Source of the DNA: Bacillota bacterium
Lineage (GTDB): Bacteria; Bacillota; Dethiobacteria; Dethiobacterales; Dethiobacteraceae
Length of the DNA stretch: 50,571 bases
Assembly: GCA_012800795.1 (NCBI GenBank)
Contig: JAAZIQ010000085.1
Location: 1 to 50,571, forward strand
Reading direction: 5' to 3'
This document shows positions 41,773-50,571 of the stretch, one piece after another (positions within the stretch are counted from its first letter, which is position 1; each line of letters begins with the position of its first letter). Both the position numbers and the translations under genes were made by a program. The notes beneath the pieces are model-generated. The model was not told the DNA's origin and did not search any database. It saw only the letters and a program-made list of their open reading frames with translations.

Positions 41773-41788
41773 ACTATGCATACATAGT
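41773..41788. promoter_or_regulatory. dyad upstream of the Dph6-like gene
   Basis: ACTATG and CATAGT (41773-41778 and 41783-41788) around CATA, 35 bp before the ATG at 41738. A candidate operator; no promoter hexamers are convincing. Confidence 0.3.
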
Positions 41789-41871
41789 TTTTATTTCTCC
41801 ATAGTTAGGATATTTCCTTTTCATAAAGATAGATACTGGCCTTAGAACTAGAAATATCAGCATAAAACAGA

Positions 41872-41900
41872 AAAACAGCAAGCCCAAGGCCTGCTGTTTT
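41872..41900 (-). terminator. terminator of the RND transporter gene
   Basis: AAAACAGCA/TGCTGTTTT arms (41872-41880 and 41892-41900) plus an inner GCC/GGC pair with one mismatch, followed on the minus strand by T-rich sequence. Confidence 0.7.
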
Positions 41901-41913
41901 AAAGTCACACTAC

Positions 41914-44900
41914 CTATGCTTTATGGAAAAGAGCGTACATAACCGGAATAACCAATAGGGTTAGAATAGTGGCATAAAGCAATCCGCCTATGGCGACAAT
42001 GGCAAAGGGTTGAAGGGCTTCTGCTCCCATACCAACACCCAGCGACATTGTAGATAAACCAAGAATAGTAGTCAATGCCGTCATCAAAATAGGACGCAAG
42101 CGTGTTTTCCCGGCGGTAATCAGGGCATCTGTTGTATCCAAACCCCGTTCTCTAAGCATATTGGTGTAATCAACAAAAACAATACCGTTGTTTACCACGA
42201 TGCCGCTGAGAACCAAAAAGCCCAGCATGGCAATCAGGCTTACGTCATAACCGGTTAAAGCTAAAGCCAACAAACCGCCGGTAAAGGCAAGCGGAATGGT
42301 AAACATAACAATAAAGGGTGAAAGCAGCGACTGAAACTGGGCTACCATGATTAAATATATTAAAATAATGGCCAAGGCTATCATATAGATTAAATCACGT
42401 AATGATTCACTTACTAATTTAGTTTCACCGGCCAGCTCTACCTGATATCCATTAGGAAGGTCTAAATTATCCAATTTTGCCGCCACTTCACGGCTGACTA
42501 AACCAATATTGGCGTCAGCAGCAATACTTGCCCTGACCGATAAATATCTAACTTGCGCATCTCGCGTAATCGCAGCAGGGCTGCTGCCTTCACTTATTTC
42601 AGCAATATCACCCAATCTAACTTCCATTGCAGCACCGTTTTTTGTACCCTGCAGCACCAAATCCGCCAGCTCTTCCCTCTTCATCTTCCGGTTAGCGGCA
42701 ATAATAACCGGATAATCTTTATCTACATCAGATAAAGTTGTGGCCGTTTTATCGGACAAAAGAGAATTTAGTTTGGCATAAACTTGTGCTACAGTCAGGC
42801 CGTTTTCCATGGCCTTTTCTTTATTTACGGCAATTCTTATTTCTGCGGCACTATCCTCTAAACTTGAAGAAACCTCGTCTGTTCCCTCTGTCTCCTGCAG
42901 CAGCTTGCTTATTTCACCGGCAAGTTCCTGCAGTGTATCCAGCTCACGACCTTTAATAACCACTTCGATGCCGGAACCGCCCAAAGCAGACATATCCATA
43001 TTAGTGGTTACAACACTAATATCACAGGGTAAATCATCGGTTTTCTCCCGAATAACAGCCGCAATTTCCTGGTTACTTAATTCTTTGTCTTCTTTTAAAA
43101 CCAGATATAAAGACATGGCATTATCTCTGCCGCCCCTCATACCAAGACCCATTACCGGATTTTGAAATACGCCAATTGTCTCGATATCATCTATTATTTC
43201 AATGCGCTCTATTACCTTTTCCGTCATCGCAATTGTGTCTGCAAGTTCTGTCTCCCGCGGCATTTCAATGCTAACGGACATTTGCGGCGCATCCATTTCC
43301 GGGAGAAATGAAGTACCCAGGGAAAAAGCTAAAACGCAGCTTAAGACAAACAACACAGTCACAAACAGCAAAACCGCACCTTTATACCTCAGCGACCAGC
43401 GCAGTATCGGCTCATAAAAATTAAGCATTTTTTGATAAGCGCGCTGCTCTGCCGTTTGCGTTTTATGCAGTGTTAAAGAGGCCATGGTCGGCACCAGTGT
43501 AATGGCCACTAAAAGGCTAGCAGTTAGAGAATAAGCAATGGTTAGACCCATATCAGCAAAGATTTGCCTAGTCAAACCTTTGGTAAAAACAATGGGTAAA
43601 AAGACACAAACCGTAGTCAGGGTAGATGCTGCAATGGCGCCCGTTACTTCCTTTGTTCCCTCTATCGCAGCTTGGATTGGCGACAAGCCTTCACTTCTTA
43701 GACGATAAATATTTTCAATAACTACAATGGAGTTATCCACCAGCATGCCAACGCCTAGCGCAAGGCCTGCCAAAGAGATAATATTTAGAGTTAAACCTGT
43801 AAAGTACATCAGGGCTAAAGCAAAAATGACACTAATGGGAATTGATAAGGCAATAACTATCGTTGGCTTTAAATCCTTTAAAAAAACCAAAAGAATTAAA
43901 ACAGCCAATATGCCGCCGTAGATAAGATTATCAAGCACCGAATCTATGACAATATCAATGTACATGCCCTGATCCATTAAAGTTGTCAGATGCAGCTCAC
44001 TGTTTTTTTCGGTTAACTCGTCAATTTTTGCTGCAATATCATCTGATACCGCTGCAGTTGAATAGTTACTTTGCTTTTGCAACAGCAAAATAACAGCATC
44101 ATTACCGTCAATTTTAGCGTAATTCTCATCCCCATTATCCCGCAGCCTTATTTCAGCCACATCTTCCAGATAAATCTTACCAACGCCATCAATAGCTGTA
44201 TCAAAAAGGACAAGGCCTTTTAACTCATCAATATCTTTTATTTTATTGCCGACCTTAATCAGATATTCTGCTCCCTCTTCATTGATATAACCGGCCGGCA
44301 TGGCAAAGTTTTGAGCAGCCAAAATTCCTGCAATCATTTCCGGTGTCAGCATTCCTTGCAGTGAAGCTTTTTTAAATGCTTCTTCTTTGGCAGCCTCAAA
44401 CTCTGCCAATTTAGTGTTTAAAGTGATTTCACCACTCAACAGCTGCGTTTTAGCTTTCTCCATTTCAGCTGCCAGCAGTTTCTTACCTTCCGCCAATTCT
44501 TTTTCTTTTGTGTTCAATTCCTGCTGCCGTACTTGCAAAAGAGCCTTCTGCTCCTGAATTTGTGACAGCTCTGCATCAAGCTCCGCCAGTTTTTCTTCCA
44601 GCACTGTCTTCAGGGAGCCCTGAAGATCACCAAAATCCTTCTGCTCCAGCGGTATACCCTTATCTTTTAGAAAATCCAATATTTCTTGTCCCGATGCACC
44701 ATTACCCAGCAAATCTAATGCATTTAACAGCGCCTGTTTTGCCTGTATTAGCCCTAATTCGCTAATTTCAATTTGTTTTTCTGCAGCTGTTATTTGCTCC
44801 CGTGCCGCAGCAATGGCTTTTTCACCTTCTGCAATTTTTTCACTTTGTTTGGCATTCTCCTCTACTAGCCGCTCTTTGCCCTTTTCAATCTCTTTTTTTG

Positions 44901-45549
44901 CTGTTAAAAGCTCTCTTTCAGCCTGCGCCAGGTTAGCATCAACGCCAGCCAACACTTTACTGTTAATTTCCTCGATCTTTTCCTCACTAATGACTACTTC
45001 GATTTTTTCTTCCAACAAACCAACGGCTGAAACGGAAGCAACTCCATTAACACTTTCTAAAGAGGGAATAATTTCTTCTTTTGTAATCCGTGACACTTCG
45101 GCTATATCTTTTCCTTCAATATCTACAGCCGCCACCAAAATCGGCATCATTTCCGGGTTTAAGCGCATCAGCACGGGCGAGCCCACATTGTCCTGCCAAG
45201 CTGATTTGATTAAATCAAGGTTGTTATTTACTTCAATGGTGGCAGAATCAAGATTTACATCATTATTAAATTCCAGAATAACAATTGAAGAATTTTCGCG
45301 TGAAATAGAACGAACATTTTTGATATTATTAACCGTAGCCATAACTTGTTCTATTGGTCTGGTCACAACCATTTCCACTTCTTCCGGGCTGGCACCCGGA
45401 TAAGACGTCATTACCAGCAAATACGGTAAATCAATTTTGGGTAGCAAATCTGTTTGCAAATTTATAAATGATACCATGCCTAAAATTATAACTGCCACCA
45501 CGGCAACAAATACGGTATATTTTCTTTCCACACTTAATTTGGCCAGCAT
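41914..45549 (-). CDS. RND-family efflux transporter (SwrC/YerP-like) with coiled-coil insertion
   Basis: A 1211-residue proton-driven exporter with the AcrB fold: a first membrane helix after LAKLSVERKYTVFVAV, porter domains (TSYPGASPEEVE, EIIPSLESVNGV), six-helix bundles with GVGMLVDNSIVVIENI and GIVVNNGIVFVDYTN. Between about residues 205 and 395 the first porter region carries a long Glu/Lys/Ala/Leu-rich coiled coil, an insertion common in Gram-positive RND proteins. No membrane-fusion protein gene accompanies it. A TetR-type palindrome lies just upstream of the ATG. Confidence 0.93.
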   Translation of the reverse strand: MLAKLSVERKYTVFVAVVAVIILGMVSFINLQTDLLPKIDLPYLLVMTSYPGASPEEVEMVVTRPIEQVMATVNNIKNVRSISRENSSIVILEFNNDVNLDSATIEVNNNLDLIKSAWQDNVGSPVLMRLNPEMMPILVAAVDIEGKDIAEVSRITKEEIIPSLESVNGVASVSAVGLLEEKIEVVISEEKIEEINSKVLAGVDANLAQAERELLTAKKEIEKGKERLVEENAKQSEKIAEGEKAIAAAREQITAAEKQIEISELGLIQAKQALLNALDLLGNGASGQEILDFLKDKGIPLEQKDFGDLQGSLKTVLEEKLAELDAELSQIQEQKALLQVRQQELNTKEKELAEGKKLLAAEMEKAKTQLLSGEITLNTKLAEFEAAKEEAFKKASLQGMLTPEMIAGILAAQNFAMPAGYINEEGAEYLIKVGNKIKDIDELKGLVLFDTAIDGVGKIYLEDVAEIRLRDNGDENYAKIDGNDAVILLLQKQSNYSTAAVSDDIAAKIDELTEKNSELHLTTLMDQGMYIDIVIDSVLDNLIYGGILAVLILLVFLKDLKPTIVIALSIPISVIFALALMYFTGLTLNIISLAGLALGVGMLVDNSIVVIENIYRLRSEGLSPIQAAIEGTKEVTGAIAASTLTTVCVFLPIVFTKGLTRQIFADMGLTIAYSLTASLLVAITLVPTMASLTLHKTQTAEQRAYQKMLNFYEPILRWSLRYKGAVLLFVTVLFVLSCVLAFSLGTSFLPEMDAPQMSVSIEMPRETELADTIAMTEKVIERIEIIDDIETIGVFQNPVMGLGMRGGRDNAMSLYLVLKEDKELSNQEIAAVIREKTDDLPCDISVVTTNMDMSALGGSGIEVVIKGRELDTLQELAGEISKLLQETEGTDEVSSSLEDSAAEIRIAVNKEKAMENGLTVAQVYAKLNSLLSDKTATTLSDVDKDYPVIIAANRKMKREELADLVLQGTKNGAAMEVRLGDIAEISEGSSPAAITRDAQVRYLSVRASIAADANIGLVSREVAAKLDNLDLPNGYQVELAGETKLVSESLRDLIYMIALAIILIYLIMVAQFQSLLSPFIVMFTIPLAFTGGLLALALTGYDVSLIAMLGFLVLSGIVVNNGIVFVDYTNMLRERGLDTTDALITAGKTRLRPILMTALTTILGLSTMSLGVGMGAEALQPFAIVAIGGLLYATILTLLVIPVMYALFHKA

Positions 45550-45574
45550 TTTTACTCCCCCTGCGCCTCATTCT

Positions 45575-45596
45575 AGTGACCGCTCGGTCAGTCACT
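45575..45596. promoter_or_regulatory. TetR-type operator in front of the RND gene
   Basis: TGACCG-CT-CGGTCA (45577-45590) is a 6+6 palindrome, nested in a second repeat GTGAC...GTCAC (45576-45580 and 45591-45595). This is typical of TetR-family operators controlling RND pumps. It lies about 26 bp upstream of the ATG. No TetR gene is in the window. Confidence 0.7.
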
Positions 45597-45646
45597 TAAT
45601 AGTGTAAATGATTCAAAGTAACCCGTCAACAGATATAGTAATAAAA

Positions 45647-45679
45647 AACTGCGACTTTGGTTTTATTATCGTCGCAGTT
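45647..45679 (-). terminator. terminator of the ThDP enzyme gene
   Basis: AACTGCGAC and GTCGCAGTT (45647-45655 and 45671-45679), loop 15 bases, followed on the minus strand by TTTTTTATTA. Confidence 0.8.
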
Positions 45680-45690
45680 GAATTCTAAAA

Positions 45691-47409
45691 TTAAAGTTTG
45701 GCAACGGCCGGAAAAACAATATTAATTACTGCACATTTGCCGTCCTTGACTGCTGCCATGCCTTCCTGCAGTGCATTCTTAACTTCCTTAGGATCAGTAA
45801 CTGTTTGAGCAAAAGCATCACCAACGGCTTCAGCCACATGCGCTAGTTGTGACGTAGGTTCAAGTGCTACCCAAAAAGTATCATTCTTGGCAGCATAGCC
45901 GTTTGGATGCTCACGTTTTGCCGCCAGTTTTGGTGCTCCCCAGCCTTGGTTATTAAATATCACCGTTAAAAATGGCGTCTTATATTTGCGTGCCGTCCAA
46001 TAAACAGCGGCCGGACATGTTAACATATAAGTTCCATCGCCCACCAAAGCCACCACATCTTTTTCCGGAACAGCCAGTTTAGCACCAATAGCAGCACCGC
46101 CGACCCAACCCAGCGCACTTCCCCCGCTCATTATCATGGTTCCCGGCTTATTCCGGGGCAAGTGCCTTTGCACAACAGGGTGAAAAGAGGTTGTCTCATC
46201 TAAAATAAGGGTATCATCAGTCACAATTTCTCTTAAACAAGCCACCACATATTCCGGTGTCATTATGGACTGCATTTCCTCTTTACTTTTCCACTCTGCC
46301 CTCATTCTTTTATGTTCATCTTCAAGCAAAGCACGTCTTTGTGTAATTCGTGCCTTATTTTCGCTTTCCATTGCAGCAAGACGTTTATTAAGCTGCTGCA
46401 GAGCCAAATATGAATCAACTTTCAAATAAGCTTCCGCCGGAATATACCATAAAGGAGTATTTTCTTTTACAGGATCGACATCCAAATAAAAAACACGGCA
46501 ATCTTTTGCAGGTTGTAGATTAGCGGGAACCCAAGGCAGGTCACAGTCTAAGACTAAAATTAAATCGGCTTTGCGTACAAATTTTCCAACATCATAACCT
46601 AAATGCAGCGGGTGATTGGCGGGAAAATTCATATAAGTACTTCTGCCTTCAATCACCGGAATAGCTAATTGTTCGCAAAGCTTAACTAGCTCCGGCACAG
46701 CTGCAGGATTTCTACCCAAATAAGAAGTGATAATTAAAGGATTTTCCGCCTCAAGCAGCGCTGCCACCAATGTCTCAAGTGCTTTGTCATTTAAACCATT
46801 TGGTGCTATTGGACCCCAGTATTTTGGATCAAGTTCAACTTTTATGCTTTCTTCTTCCAGTACTTCACGGGCAGCCATGAGGTAAACCGGGCCTTGAGGA
46901 TCGCTATGGGCAATTTGCATTGCCCTCTGTACTAATTGGGGAATGTTTTTAGCAGTGCCAATTTTAAAATGCCATTTTGTATACTCACGGACAATACTGG
47001 CCTGGTCATATACATCCTGGATAAATTGAACAGGTGAATTGCGCGTCCCTTTCAATTCTCCTTCCATGGTATAAGGTGACAGTCCGGCTAAAATAAATGC
47101 CGGTACCCGGCAGCGAGCGGCATTATGAATGGAGCCGCCAAGGTTTTGTGTACCAACATCCACATGGACAAAAACCGCCTGGGCTTGTCCCGTTATTTGC
47201 GCATAACACTGCGCAGCACTTAAAGCAACCATTTCATGCGGACAAAGTATTACTTCTGGTTTCGGCAGGCCCTTTTCCTCATATTTTGCCCAGCTCTCAA
47301 TTATGGGCGGATAGTCTGTGCCGGAATTAAGAAAAACATAAGAAACACCGGCTCTAACCAAAGCATCTGTCAATGCGTCGGCACCGGTATAACGTTCCGA
47401 GTCAGCCAT
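45691..47409 (-). CDS. thiamine-diphosphate-dependent enzyme (acetolactate-synthase-like)
   Basis: A 572-residue enzyme with the three-domain ThDP fold: N-terminal pyrimidine-binding domain with CPHEMVALSAAQ (the catalytic Glu), central domain, and C-terminal domain with the ThDP/Mg motif GDGTYMLTCPAAV...NNQGWG. It belongs to the broad acetolactate synthase/benzoylformate decarboxylase superfamily, but lacks features that would fix the substrate. It stands alone: no ilvN small subunit and no amino-acid biosynthesis neighbours. AGGAGGGG precedes the ATG. Confidence 0.9.
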   Translation of the reverse strand: MADSERYTGADALTDALVRAGVSYVFLNSGTDYPPIIESWAKYEEKGLPKPEVILCPHEMVALSAAQCYAQITGQAQAVFVHVDVGTQNLGGSIHNAARCRVPAFILAGLSPYTMEGELKGTRNSPVQFIQDVYDQASIVREYTKWHFKIGTAKNIPQLVQRAMQIAHSDPQGPVYLMAAREVLEEESIKVELDPKYWGPIAPNGLNDKALETLVAALLEAENPLIITSYLGRNPAAVPELVKLCEQLAIPVIEGRSTYMNFPANHPLHLGYDVGKFVRKADLILVLDCDLPWVPANLQPAKDCRVFYLDVDPVKENTPLWYIPAEAYLKVDSYLALQQLNKRLAAMESENKARITQRRALLEDEHKRMRAEWKSKEEMQSIMTPEYVVACLREIVTDDTLILDETTSFHPVVQRHLPRNKPGTMIMSGGSALGWVGGAAIGAKLAVPEKDVVALVGDGTYMLTCPAAVYWTARKYKTPFLTVIFNNQGWGAPKLAAKREHPNGYAAKNDTFWVALEPTSQLAHVAEAVGDAFAQTVTDPKEVKNALQEGMAAVKDGKCAVINIVFPAVAKL

Positions 47410-47540
47410 CTAACAACCCCTCCTTCTTTACAAAAGTTAAATATGTCTTCTCCTTTGTGGCAGCAAATTCCTGTGCGCTTTGTAGAATTGCTATTAATTA
47501 ATTTTAGAGTTCTACGCCCAGCTACCTAAGTATTTGCATA

Positions 47541-47576
47541 AATTAAAGGGAATCGCCCAAGCGACTCCCTTTAATT
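47541..47576 (-). terminator. terminator of the P-type ATPase gene
   Basis: A 16-bp stem (47541-47556 with 47561-47576), loop 4 bases. One position is A/C on the plus strand but G-U wobble on the minus strand, so it fits the minus transcript. It abuts the stop codon of the ATPase. Confidence 0.8.
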
Positions 47577-50234
47577 TTATTTTGCTGCTGCAAATCTCAT
47601 AAAGACTTTGATTACTTCATTAACAATTAGTGGAATTAAAGAGAAAATAATTACTAAACCCCAATCATGCATACTAAGATTCGTAACGCTAAAGGCATCG
47701 GCTAAAAAAGGTATGGAGATAACGCCAAATTGCAGCAGAAAACCTACTAAAATAGCACAAATTAAGTAACGGTTAGAAAAGACACCAATAGTAAAAATGG
47801 ACTTGGTAGTATTTCTGACAGTGAGAGAATAAAATAATTGAGAAGCTGCCAAAACCACAAATGCCATGGTGCGCGCATAGGTTAAAACATGTTCAGGAAT
47901 ATTAGCATCACCTAAACTAAAGCCATGCTCTGCTATACCAAAATAGAAAGCAAGCAGTGTTAAAATCCCAATCAGAGTACCACCAATAATGGCTCTAAGA
48001 CCAGCTCCCTCCGCAAAGAAACTTTCATTAGGATCTCTAGGTTTTTTAGACATTACGTCTTTATCACCGGGATCTACTCCCAGGGCAATGGCCGGCAGAG
48101 CATCAGTGATTAAATTGATCCACAAAATTTGTGTCGGCAGCAAAGGTACCGGCCAAAAGAAAAGAATAGAAAACAAAATGGTAAATACTTCGCCTAGATT
48201 GCAGGACAAAAGGAAAATAACGGATTTCTTGATATTATTGTAAATATTTCTACCTTCTTCAATGGCACGCACAATGGTGGTAAAATTATCATCCGTCAAA
48301 ATCATATCACTGGCACCTTTTGCAACATCAGTGCCGGTAATCCCCATAGCTACGCCAATATCAGCATACTTGAGTGAAGGTGCGTCATTAACTCCATCAC
48401 CCGTCATGGAAACAATATTCCCCTGCGCCTTATACGCCCTTACAATTTTTACCTTGTGTTCCGGTGAAACCCTGGCAAAGACACGATAATCTTTAATACG
48501 CTGAGAGAATTCTTCATCCGAAAGCGCGTCAATCTCCGCCCCTGTCAGGCTCTCTTCTATGGAAGTGGCAATGCCGAGTTCTTTGGCAATGGCAACGGCT
48601 GTATTTCTGTGATCTCCTGTAATCATGATGGGAACAATACCGGCCTTTTTGGCTTTGCGGATGGAATCCTTAACCTCCAGACGGGGTGGGTCAATCATGC
48701 CGACAAAACCAATCAAGGTCAGGTCCTTCTCCATCTCTGCCGGATCAATGATCGTCTCAGTATCTTTATAAGCAGCACCCAATACCCGCAAAGCATCATT
48801 GGACATATCTTCAGCTATTTGTAAAAATTGCGCTTTCATTTCCTCTGTTAACGGAATAACTTTACCATTAACCAGCACACTGCGGGAAAGTTTAATAATA
48901 TTATCCAGTGCGCCCTTTGTATGTACGCGATAGCCGCCATTCCATTCCGTCAAAGTTGACATCAATTTACGGTCTGAATCAAATGGCTTTTCCCCCACCC
49001 TTTTATAGTGCTGATCAAGTTGTGTTTTGGCTAGATTATAACGTGCACCCAAAACCACTAGAGCAATCTCCGTGGGATCTCCGGTACTTTCACCATTTTC
49101 GTAGGTAGCATCAGAACAAAGTACCAGTGTTTTTATAAGTTCCTCCAGATCACCGTCAGCCCGGAAGCTTTCACCGGTTCTCGGTATTTCTGTCAAGCGG
49201 TCAAAAGTATAACTTTTTACGACCGTCATTTTGTTTTGCGTAAGTGTACCCGTTTTGTCCGAGCAAATAATGTTTACTGAACCCAAAGTTTCGACCGCAG
49301 GCAATTTTTTCACAATGGCATTGACTTTAGACATTTTGGTTACCCCAAGAGCCAAAACAATGGCCACAATGGCTGCCAGTCCCTCTGGAATAGCGGCAAC
49401 TGCCAAGCTAATGGATGTAAGAAACATATCAAATAAATCACGTTTTTGAAACAGTGCAATGACAAAGATGGCGGCACAAATGCCAATGGCAATAAAGCCC
49501 AGGACCTTTCCCAACTCTTCTAATCTTTTTTGCAGTGGTGTCATTTCCTCGTGATCGTCATCAAGAATCTGGGCTATCTTACCTACCTCTGTATTCATGC
49601 CTGTAGCCACTACCACGCCTTCACCGCGACCGTAAGTTGTTAAGGTAGACATAAATGCCATGTTTACTCTGTCGCCCATGGGCGTTTTAGGGTCATCCAA
49701 AATTGCAGCGGCATCTTTATCAGAAGGAACGGATTCTCCTGTCAAGGCAGACTCTTCTACCTGCAAGTTTGCACTTTCAATTAAGCGTAAATCTGCTGGA
49801 ATCAAACGTCCTGCATCCAAAATAACTATATCACCGGGAACAACTTTTTCTGAACTAATTTCTCTCACTTCTCCGTTACGTCTGACTAAAGCCTTGGGAG
49901 TTGTCATTTTCTGCAAGGCCTCTATGGCTTTTTCCGCCTTATATTCCTGTACCACACCGATTACTGCGTTTAAAATAACAACTAGCAAAATAATTAAGGC
50001 GTCCACATATTCCTGGATTAAAATAGTGATCAAAGTTGCGCCCAGCAAAACATAAATCAACATATCCTGCAGCTGAGCAAAAAAGAGGGCCAAGATGCTT
50101 TTTTTAGGCTTACCTTTCAACTTATTTTCACCATATTGTTCCAGCCTTTTTTGAGCCTCTTCATCAGTAAGCCCCACCGCACGTTCCACATTTAACTCCT
50201 GCAGTACCTCTTCCTGCGATTTTGTAAACCACAC
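47577..50234 (-). CDS. P-type cation ATPase (Ca2+/Mn2+ type, P2A)
   Basis: ATP-driven cation exporter of about 885 residues with ten membrane segments. It shows the phosphorylation motif CSDKTGTLTQNKMT, the actuator motif ALTGESVPSDK, the hinge TGDGVNDAPSLKYADIG, the M4 site AVAAIPEGL and the M6 sequence ILWINLITDALPAIALG, all of the SERCA/PMR1 type. It is normally annotated as a Ca2+ ATPase, but its leader is a yybP-ykoY riboswitch, which senses Mn2+, so Mn2+ export is likely. The GTG at 50234 is preferred (AAGGGG eight bases upstream); the GTG at 50243 is only one base from that site. Confidence 0.94.
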   Translation of the reverse strand: MWFTKSQEEVLQELNVERAVGLTDEEAQKRLEQYGENKLKGKPKKSILALFFAQLQDMLIYVLLGATLITILIQEYVDALIILLVVILNAVIGVVQEYKAEKAIEALQKMTTPKALVRRNGEVREISSEKVVPGDIVILDAGRLIPADLRLIESANLQVEESALTGESVPSDKDAAAILDDPKTPMGDRVNMAFMSTLTTYGRGEGVVVATGMNTEVGKIAQILDDDHEEMTPLQKRLEELGKVLGFIAIGICAAIFVIALFQKRDLFDMFLTSISLAVAAIPEGLAAIVAIVLALGVTKMSKVNAIVKKLPAVETLGSVNIICSDKTGTLTQNKMTVVKSYTFDRLTEIPRTGESFRADGDLEELIKTLVLCSDATYENGESTGDPTEIALVVLGARYNLAKTQLDQHYKRVGEKPFDSDRKLMSTLTEWNGGYRVHTKGALDNIIKLSRSVLVNGKVIPLTEEMKAQFLQIAEDMSNDALRVLGAAYKDTETIIDPAEMEKDLTLIGFVGMIDPPRLEVKDSIRKAKKAGIVPIMITGDHRNTAVAIAKELGIATSIEESLTGAEIDALSDEEFSQRIKDYRVFARVSPEHKVKIVRAYKAQGNIVSMTGDGVNDAPSLKYADIGVAMGITGTDVAKGASDMILTDDNFTTIVRAIEEGRNIYNNIKKSVIFLLSCNLGEVFTILFSILFFWPVPLLPTQILWINLITDALPAIALGVDPGDKDVMSKKPRDPNESFFAEGAGLRAIIGGTLIGILTLLAFYFGIAEHGFSLGDANIPEHVLTYARTMAFVVLAASQLFYSLTVRNTTKSIFTIGVFSNRYLICAILVGFLLQFGVISIPFLADAFSVTNLSMHDWGLVIIFSLIPLIVNEVIKVFMRFAAAK

Positions 50235-50299
50235 TTCCGACACCCCTTATGTTTTGTTTGTATTTTTTCAGGAAAGCTGTTTTTTATGCTAAAACAAGA

Positions 50300-50345
50300 A
50301 GACTCTACATCCTTTTTTGCATCAGCAAGAAAGGACGCAGAGTCT
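50300..50345 (-). terminator. riboswitch expression-platform terminator
   Basis: Arms 50300-50315 and 50330-50345 form a 16-bp stem with two G-U wobbles on the minus strand, followed by TCTTGTTTT. It lies between the yybP-ykoY aptamer and the ATPase, so ligand binding probably decides termination. Confidence 0.8.
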
Positions 50346-50355
50346 CACGTTTTAA

Positions 50356-50430
50356 TATAAAGCCGGGCAACAATGCCGTAATGACGACTTTATCCTGCCA
50401 AATAGGCAGACGTTACTCCCTCTGACAAAA
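50356..50430 (-). promoter_or_regulatory. yybP-ykoY riboswitch aptamer (Mn2+)
   Basis: On the minus strand the conserved core is visible: GGGAGTAACGTC, then a GCC...GGC stem, ATAAAGTCGTCATTACGG, and the closing CCCGGCTTTA. These are the conserved internal-loop blocks of yybP-ykoY RNAs, which bind Mn2+ and switch on exporters. It is followed by an intrinsic terminator (50300-50345) and preceded by a promoter. Boundaries are approximate. Confidence 0.9.
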
Positions 50431-50441
50431 TCGCCAACTAA

Positions 50442-50470
50442 AGTTTACCATAACTGCCGACCGGCGTCAA
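50442..50470 (-). promoter_or_regulatory. promoter of the riboswitch-ATPase transcript
   Basis: On the minus strand -35 TTGACG (50465-50470) and -10 TAAACT (50442-50447) are separated by 17 bp, directly upstream of the aptamer. Confidence 0.7.
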
Positions 50471-50477
50471 TTGTTTA

Positions 50478-50508
50478 CTAAAGACTTGATAGTGTCAAGA
50501 CACTTTAG
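50478..50508. repeat. inverted repeat upstream of the ATPase promoter
   Basis: Nested arms CTAAAG...CTTTAG (50478-50483 and 50503-50508) and CTTGA...TCAAG (50485-50489 and 50495-50499), followed on the plus strand by GGTTTTATT. It may be a terminator for an unseen plus-strand transcript or an operator; the minus strand also shows a TTGACA inside it. The rest of the window to 50571 shows nothing I can name. Confidence 0.35.
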
Positions 50509-50571
50509 GTTTTATTGAACCCCACATCATTTACACGAAACAACGTTCATTTAACTTTCTCAAAGCTGATC

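Noticed and set aside
44813-45403. 196-codon plus-strand open frame over the RND gene
   Set aside because: Its Ser/Leu/Ile-rich composition follows from the complementary coiled-coil coding sequence; there is no ribosome binding site.
49660-50055. 131-codon plus-strand open frame over the P-type ATPase
   Set aside because: Shadow of a strongly supported gene on the other strand.
1-50571. CRISPR arrays, tRNA genes, insertion sequences or prophage
   Set aside because: No regularly spaced repeats, cloverleaf sequences, transposase or phage-type genes were found on either strand.

Overview
The window looks like a chromosomal segment of a low- to mid-GC, endospore-forming, largely anaerobic member of the Bacillota (Clostridia-like). 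Supporting signs are a CwlD-type cortex amidase, SipW-dependent TasA-like matrix proteins, a sporulation-kinase-like histidine kinase, strong AGGAGG-type ribosome binding sites, the cdaA-cdaR-glmM operon, a ferredoxin-type aldo/keto reductase and many GTG/TTG starts. Most genes lie on the minus strand. I saw no tRNA, rRNA, CRISPR array, transposase or prophage.

Layout. 48-2231: a ClC anion transporter and a divergent NarL-type response regulator. 2243-9880: a minus-strand block of a PilT-like protein with destroyed nucleotide-binding motifs, a DegS/LiaS-type histidine kinase, an oversized SipW-type signal peptidase, a DUF5305 protein and four small proteins with SipW-type leaders (TasA/camelysin style), with an attenuator-like hairpin after the first. 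10041-10688: a monofunctional glycosyltransferase, then about 500 bp of decayed DNA. 11207-15315: cdaA-cdaR-glmM, then a glmS ribozyme that sits in front of nagB rather than glmS. 15425-18726: an alanine/glycine symporter, CwlD and a two-part chromate-type transporter. 18848-20158: a GDSL hydrolase and a DUF4358 lipoprotein. 20339-23944: a PhoP/PhoR-like two-component system (kinase frameshifted) and a lipoprotein. 23976-28101: MarR and a heterodimeric ABC exporter. 28234-31411: a VanRS-like pair with a VanY-like carboxypeptidase. 31538-36595: an aldo/keto reductase, a lipoprotein, a YgbA_NO protein, GlnRS and a split TipA-type regulator. 36653-40924: a DHHW/MBOAT acyltransferase pair, a DUF3787 protein and a MEDS-domain kinase. 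41076-50234: a Dph6-like PP-loop protein, an RND pump, a ThDP enzyme and a P-type cation ATPase behind a yybP-ykoY (Mn2+) riboswitch.

The strongest observation is the glmS ribozyme in the glmM-nagB gap. In Bacillus-type operons cdaA-cdaR-glmM is followed by ribozyme-controlled glmS. Here the ribozyme is kept but the gene behind it is the reversible GlcN6P deaminase NagB. This suggests that NagB makes GlcN6P from fructose-6-phosphate and ammonia under product feedback.

A second observation is a four-hexamer Pho-box-like operator (31 of 38 positions identical between copies) in two intergenic regions about 19 kb apart. One copy lies between the GDSL hydrolase and the PhoP-like regulator, the other between the MBOAT acyltransferase and DUF3787. 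It therefore touches both halves of what is normally one polysaccharide O-acylation module. A third is the self-contained TasA/SipW matrix locus, flanked by its probable kinase and regulator and preceded by a pseudo-ATPase.
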